Shown here piece by piece: positions 62,978 to 64,000 of a stretch of 64,000 nucleotides of DNA. Numbering within the stretch: position 1 is the first letter of the stretch; each line of letters begins with the position of its first letter. The stretch is taken from assembly GCF_000972785.3 (NCBI RefSeq), contig NZ_CP011253.3, forward strand, positions 4,526,001 to 4,590,000. The letters run 5' to 3'. Made by a program: the position numbers and the translations under genes. Below the pieces are notes generated by a model. It had not been told where the DNA came from. It saw only the letters and a list, made by a program, of their open reading frames with translations, and ran no database searches. Origin of the DNA: Pandoraea oxalativorans (GTDB lineage Bacteria > Pseudomonadota > Gammaproteobacteria > Burkholderiales > Burkholderiaceae).

Positions 62978-63667
62978 ATGGAACATCCGAATCATCACCG
63001 TCTCGACAATCCGACGTGGAATGCACTGGTGACGAAGCAATCCCCTCTCGCGCAAGGGACTGAATTGGCACGGCGATACGAAGCCGACGTGGCGCCGTTT
63101 GCTGGCGTGGCGAATACGACCCAGGCGGCGTTTCATGCGCTGGCATCGCTCATTGCGCAAGGTGGCTTTGTGTTTCTGCCGTCGCTGGAAGCGTTGCCGC
63201 CGATGGACGGCATTCATCACGATCACGTGTTTTCCGTGATTCAGATGGTGGATGCAGGCAATGTCGACGCGCTTAACGAAGAAGGGGTCGTGCAACTCGG
63301 TGCGAGCGATGTCCCGGAGATGATCGCGCTCACGCAGCGCACGCGTCCCGGGCCGTTCGGCAAGCGCACGATCGAGATGGGCAACTACATTGGGATTCGT
63401 GCCGACGGCGAGTTGATTGCGATGGCGGGCGAGCGCATGCGTCTGGACGGCTACGTGGAAATCAGCGCGGTCTGTGTGGATGAGCGCCATCGCGGCCAAT
63501 GGCTCGCGGGACGCCTGATGAACATCCTGCGCAAGCAAATCCGCGCGCGCGGCGATACCCCATTCCTTCACGTAAAAGACGACAACGAAACCGCTATCGC
63601 GCTTTACAAGCGTATGGGATTCGAAACGCGTCAGACGTTTATGATGAATCGGGTGGCGCTGGCCTGA
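62978..63667 (+). CDS. GNAT acetyltransferase
   Basis: A 229-residue protein with an N-terminal helical part (1-90) and a FR47/GNAT domain (about 100-225). The acetyl-CoA loop is VCVDERHRGQWLAGRLMN (near 165-182), and NETAIALYKRMGFE is motif B. Acetylates an unknown small molecule or protein. It is 34 nt after the MAPEG gene and may share its transcript. Confidence 0.9.
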   Translation: MEHPNHHRLDNPTWNALVTKQSPLAQGTELARRYEADVAPFAGVANTTQAAFHALASLIAQGGFVFLPSLEALPPMDGIHHDHVFSVIQMVDAGNVDALNEEGVVQLGASDVPEMIALTQRTRPGPFGKRTIEMGNYIGIRADGELIAMAGERMRLDGYVEISAVCVDERHRGQWLAGRLMNILRKQIRARGDTPFLHVKDDNETAIALYKRMGFETRQTFMMNRVALA

Positions 63668-63778
63668 GCGTCAGGCGTTCGGTGGCCGATTCGCTTATTC
63701 GCCCATTTGTCCGGCTTTTGAAATGCGTTCTCGCGTGGCGTCGTCGATTCGCTTGCGGACATCGCGAAGCGGCAATAC

Positions 63779-63801
63779 GGCTCAGACAGCTCAGACGGCT
63801 C
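63779..63801. repeat. 2.5 copies of a 9-bp unit
   Basis: GGCTCAGAC, AGCTCAGAC, GGCTC. Similar in scale to the repeats at 10641 and 14479. Confidence 0.6.
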
Positions 63802-63897
63802 TTTCGGGTCAATTGCGCATTCTACGATTCCACGACTGGCGCGACCACGCAGAAATCGAACTGCGGTGCGCAGTGCGAACGTCGCGATGGTGTCCAC

Positions 63898-63999
63898 TCA
63901 CGCGGGGAGGTTCGCGCCCGCACATTCCGTCACCACGCGCTTGAGCTGCGCCAATGCGGGAGACGTGTCCCGATGGCCCGCGTGCAGGCAGAGGGCTAC
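63898..63999 (-). CDS. 3' end of a gene, possibly LysR-family regulator
   Basis: A minus-strand frame enters from the window edge and ends at TGA 63898-63900. The 33 visible residues, VALCLHAGHRDTSPALAQLK and on to AGANLPA, resemble the C-terminal tail of LysR effector domains. Too short to be certain. Confidence 0.4.
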   Translation of the reverse strand, partial: VALCLHAGHRDTSPALAQLKRVVTECAGANLPA

Positions 64000-64000
64000 C

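Noticed and set aside
1..64000. CRISPR arrays, prophage genes, rRNA operons, restriction or toxin-antitoxin systems
   Set aside because: I scanned for spaced direct repeats and for characteristic proteins and saw none. The only repeats are the short ones listed.

Overview
The window is a GC-rich, densely coded chromosomal segment of a beta-proteobacterium. Gene content (egtBD, a four-gene ftr iron cassette, an IS407-like element, DUF2917, a Porin_4-type porin) fits Burkholderiaceae, and the overall feel is of Pandoraea or a close relative. The genus is inference from memory of gene families, not from a database search. Most of the window is ordinary core or metabolic chromosome. About 27.5-37 kb is an accessory, decaying stretch.

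Left part (1-13.5 kb): the 3' end of tldD; aroG (first step of aromatic amino acid synthesis) behind what reads as a complete leader-peptide attenuator; a cobalamin adenosyltransferase; a hydroxyacid-oxidation operon (D-lactate dehydrogenase-like protein, glcD, a potassium channel, glcE, with no glcF); a MocR regulator opposite a DUF2917 gene; glutathione peroxidase; yggS-proC; and a Tat-exported amidase.

13.5-26 kb: ubiA; a ferrous iron uptake cassette ftrABCD with a Fur-like box; an Lrp regulator; a polar amino acid ABC importer (two permeases, ATPase, binding protein); a cytochrome c; a SulP anion transporter; and a Tat-exported superoxide dismutase.

26-37 kb (accessory): an EamA exporter and an Lrp regulator; remnants of an outer membrane protein and of a cation diffusion facilitator lying tail to tail; a short-chain dehydrogenase split by an intact IS3-family (IS407-like) element with a 4-bp target duplication; then a more AT-rich segment (PAP2 phosphatase, DUF1254 protein) bracketed by two copies of a 95-bp palindromic repeat and ending next to tRNA-Leu(UAA).

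37-46 kb: a shortened chromate transporter domain; ergothioneine genes egtB-egtD; an EamA transporter; an unrecognised two-gene operon (97-aa protein plus a 330-aa protein that may have a haem-oxygenase-like fold); and a nitrate-reductase-associated protein.

44.6-59.8 kb is a hexarate (galactarate/glucarate) catabolic region: garD, kdgD and an alpha-ketoglutarate semialdehyde dehydrogenase, an ABC importer, gudD (carrying an apparent 1-nt frameshift), a porin and a FadR-type regulator. A shared GTCAT-N3-ATGAC palindrome lies in the garD/kdgD and importer/gudD intergenic regions and points to one regulon. Inserted in it is an ECF sigma/anti-sigma pair behind a small secreted protein with an ECF-like promoter.

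59.8-64 kb: an alpha/beta hydrolase, a monooxygenase-fold protein, a GlxA-type AraC regulator sharing a perfect 12-bp inverted repeat with a divergent MAPEG gene, a GNAT acetyltransferase, and the 3' end of a further gene (possibly a LysR regulator) on the minus strand.
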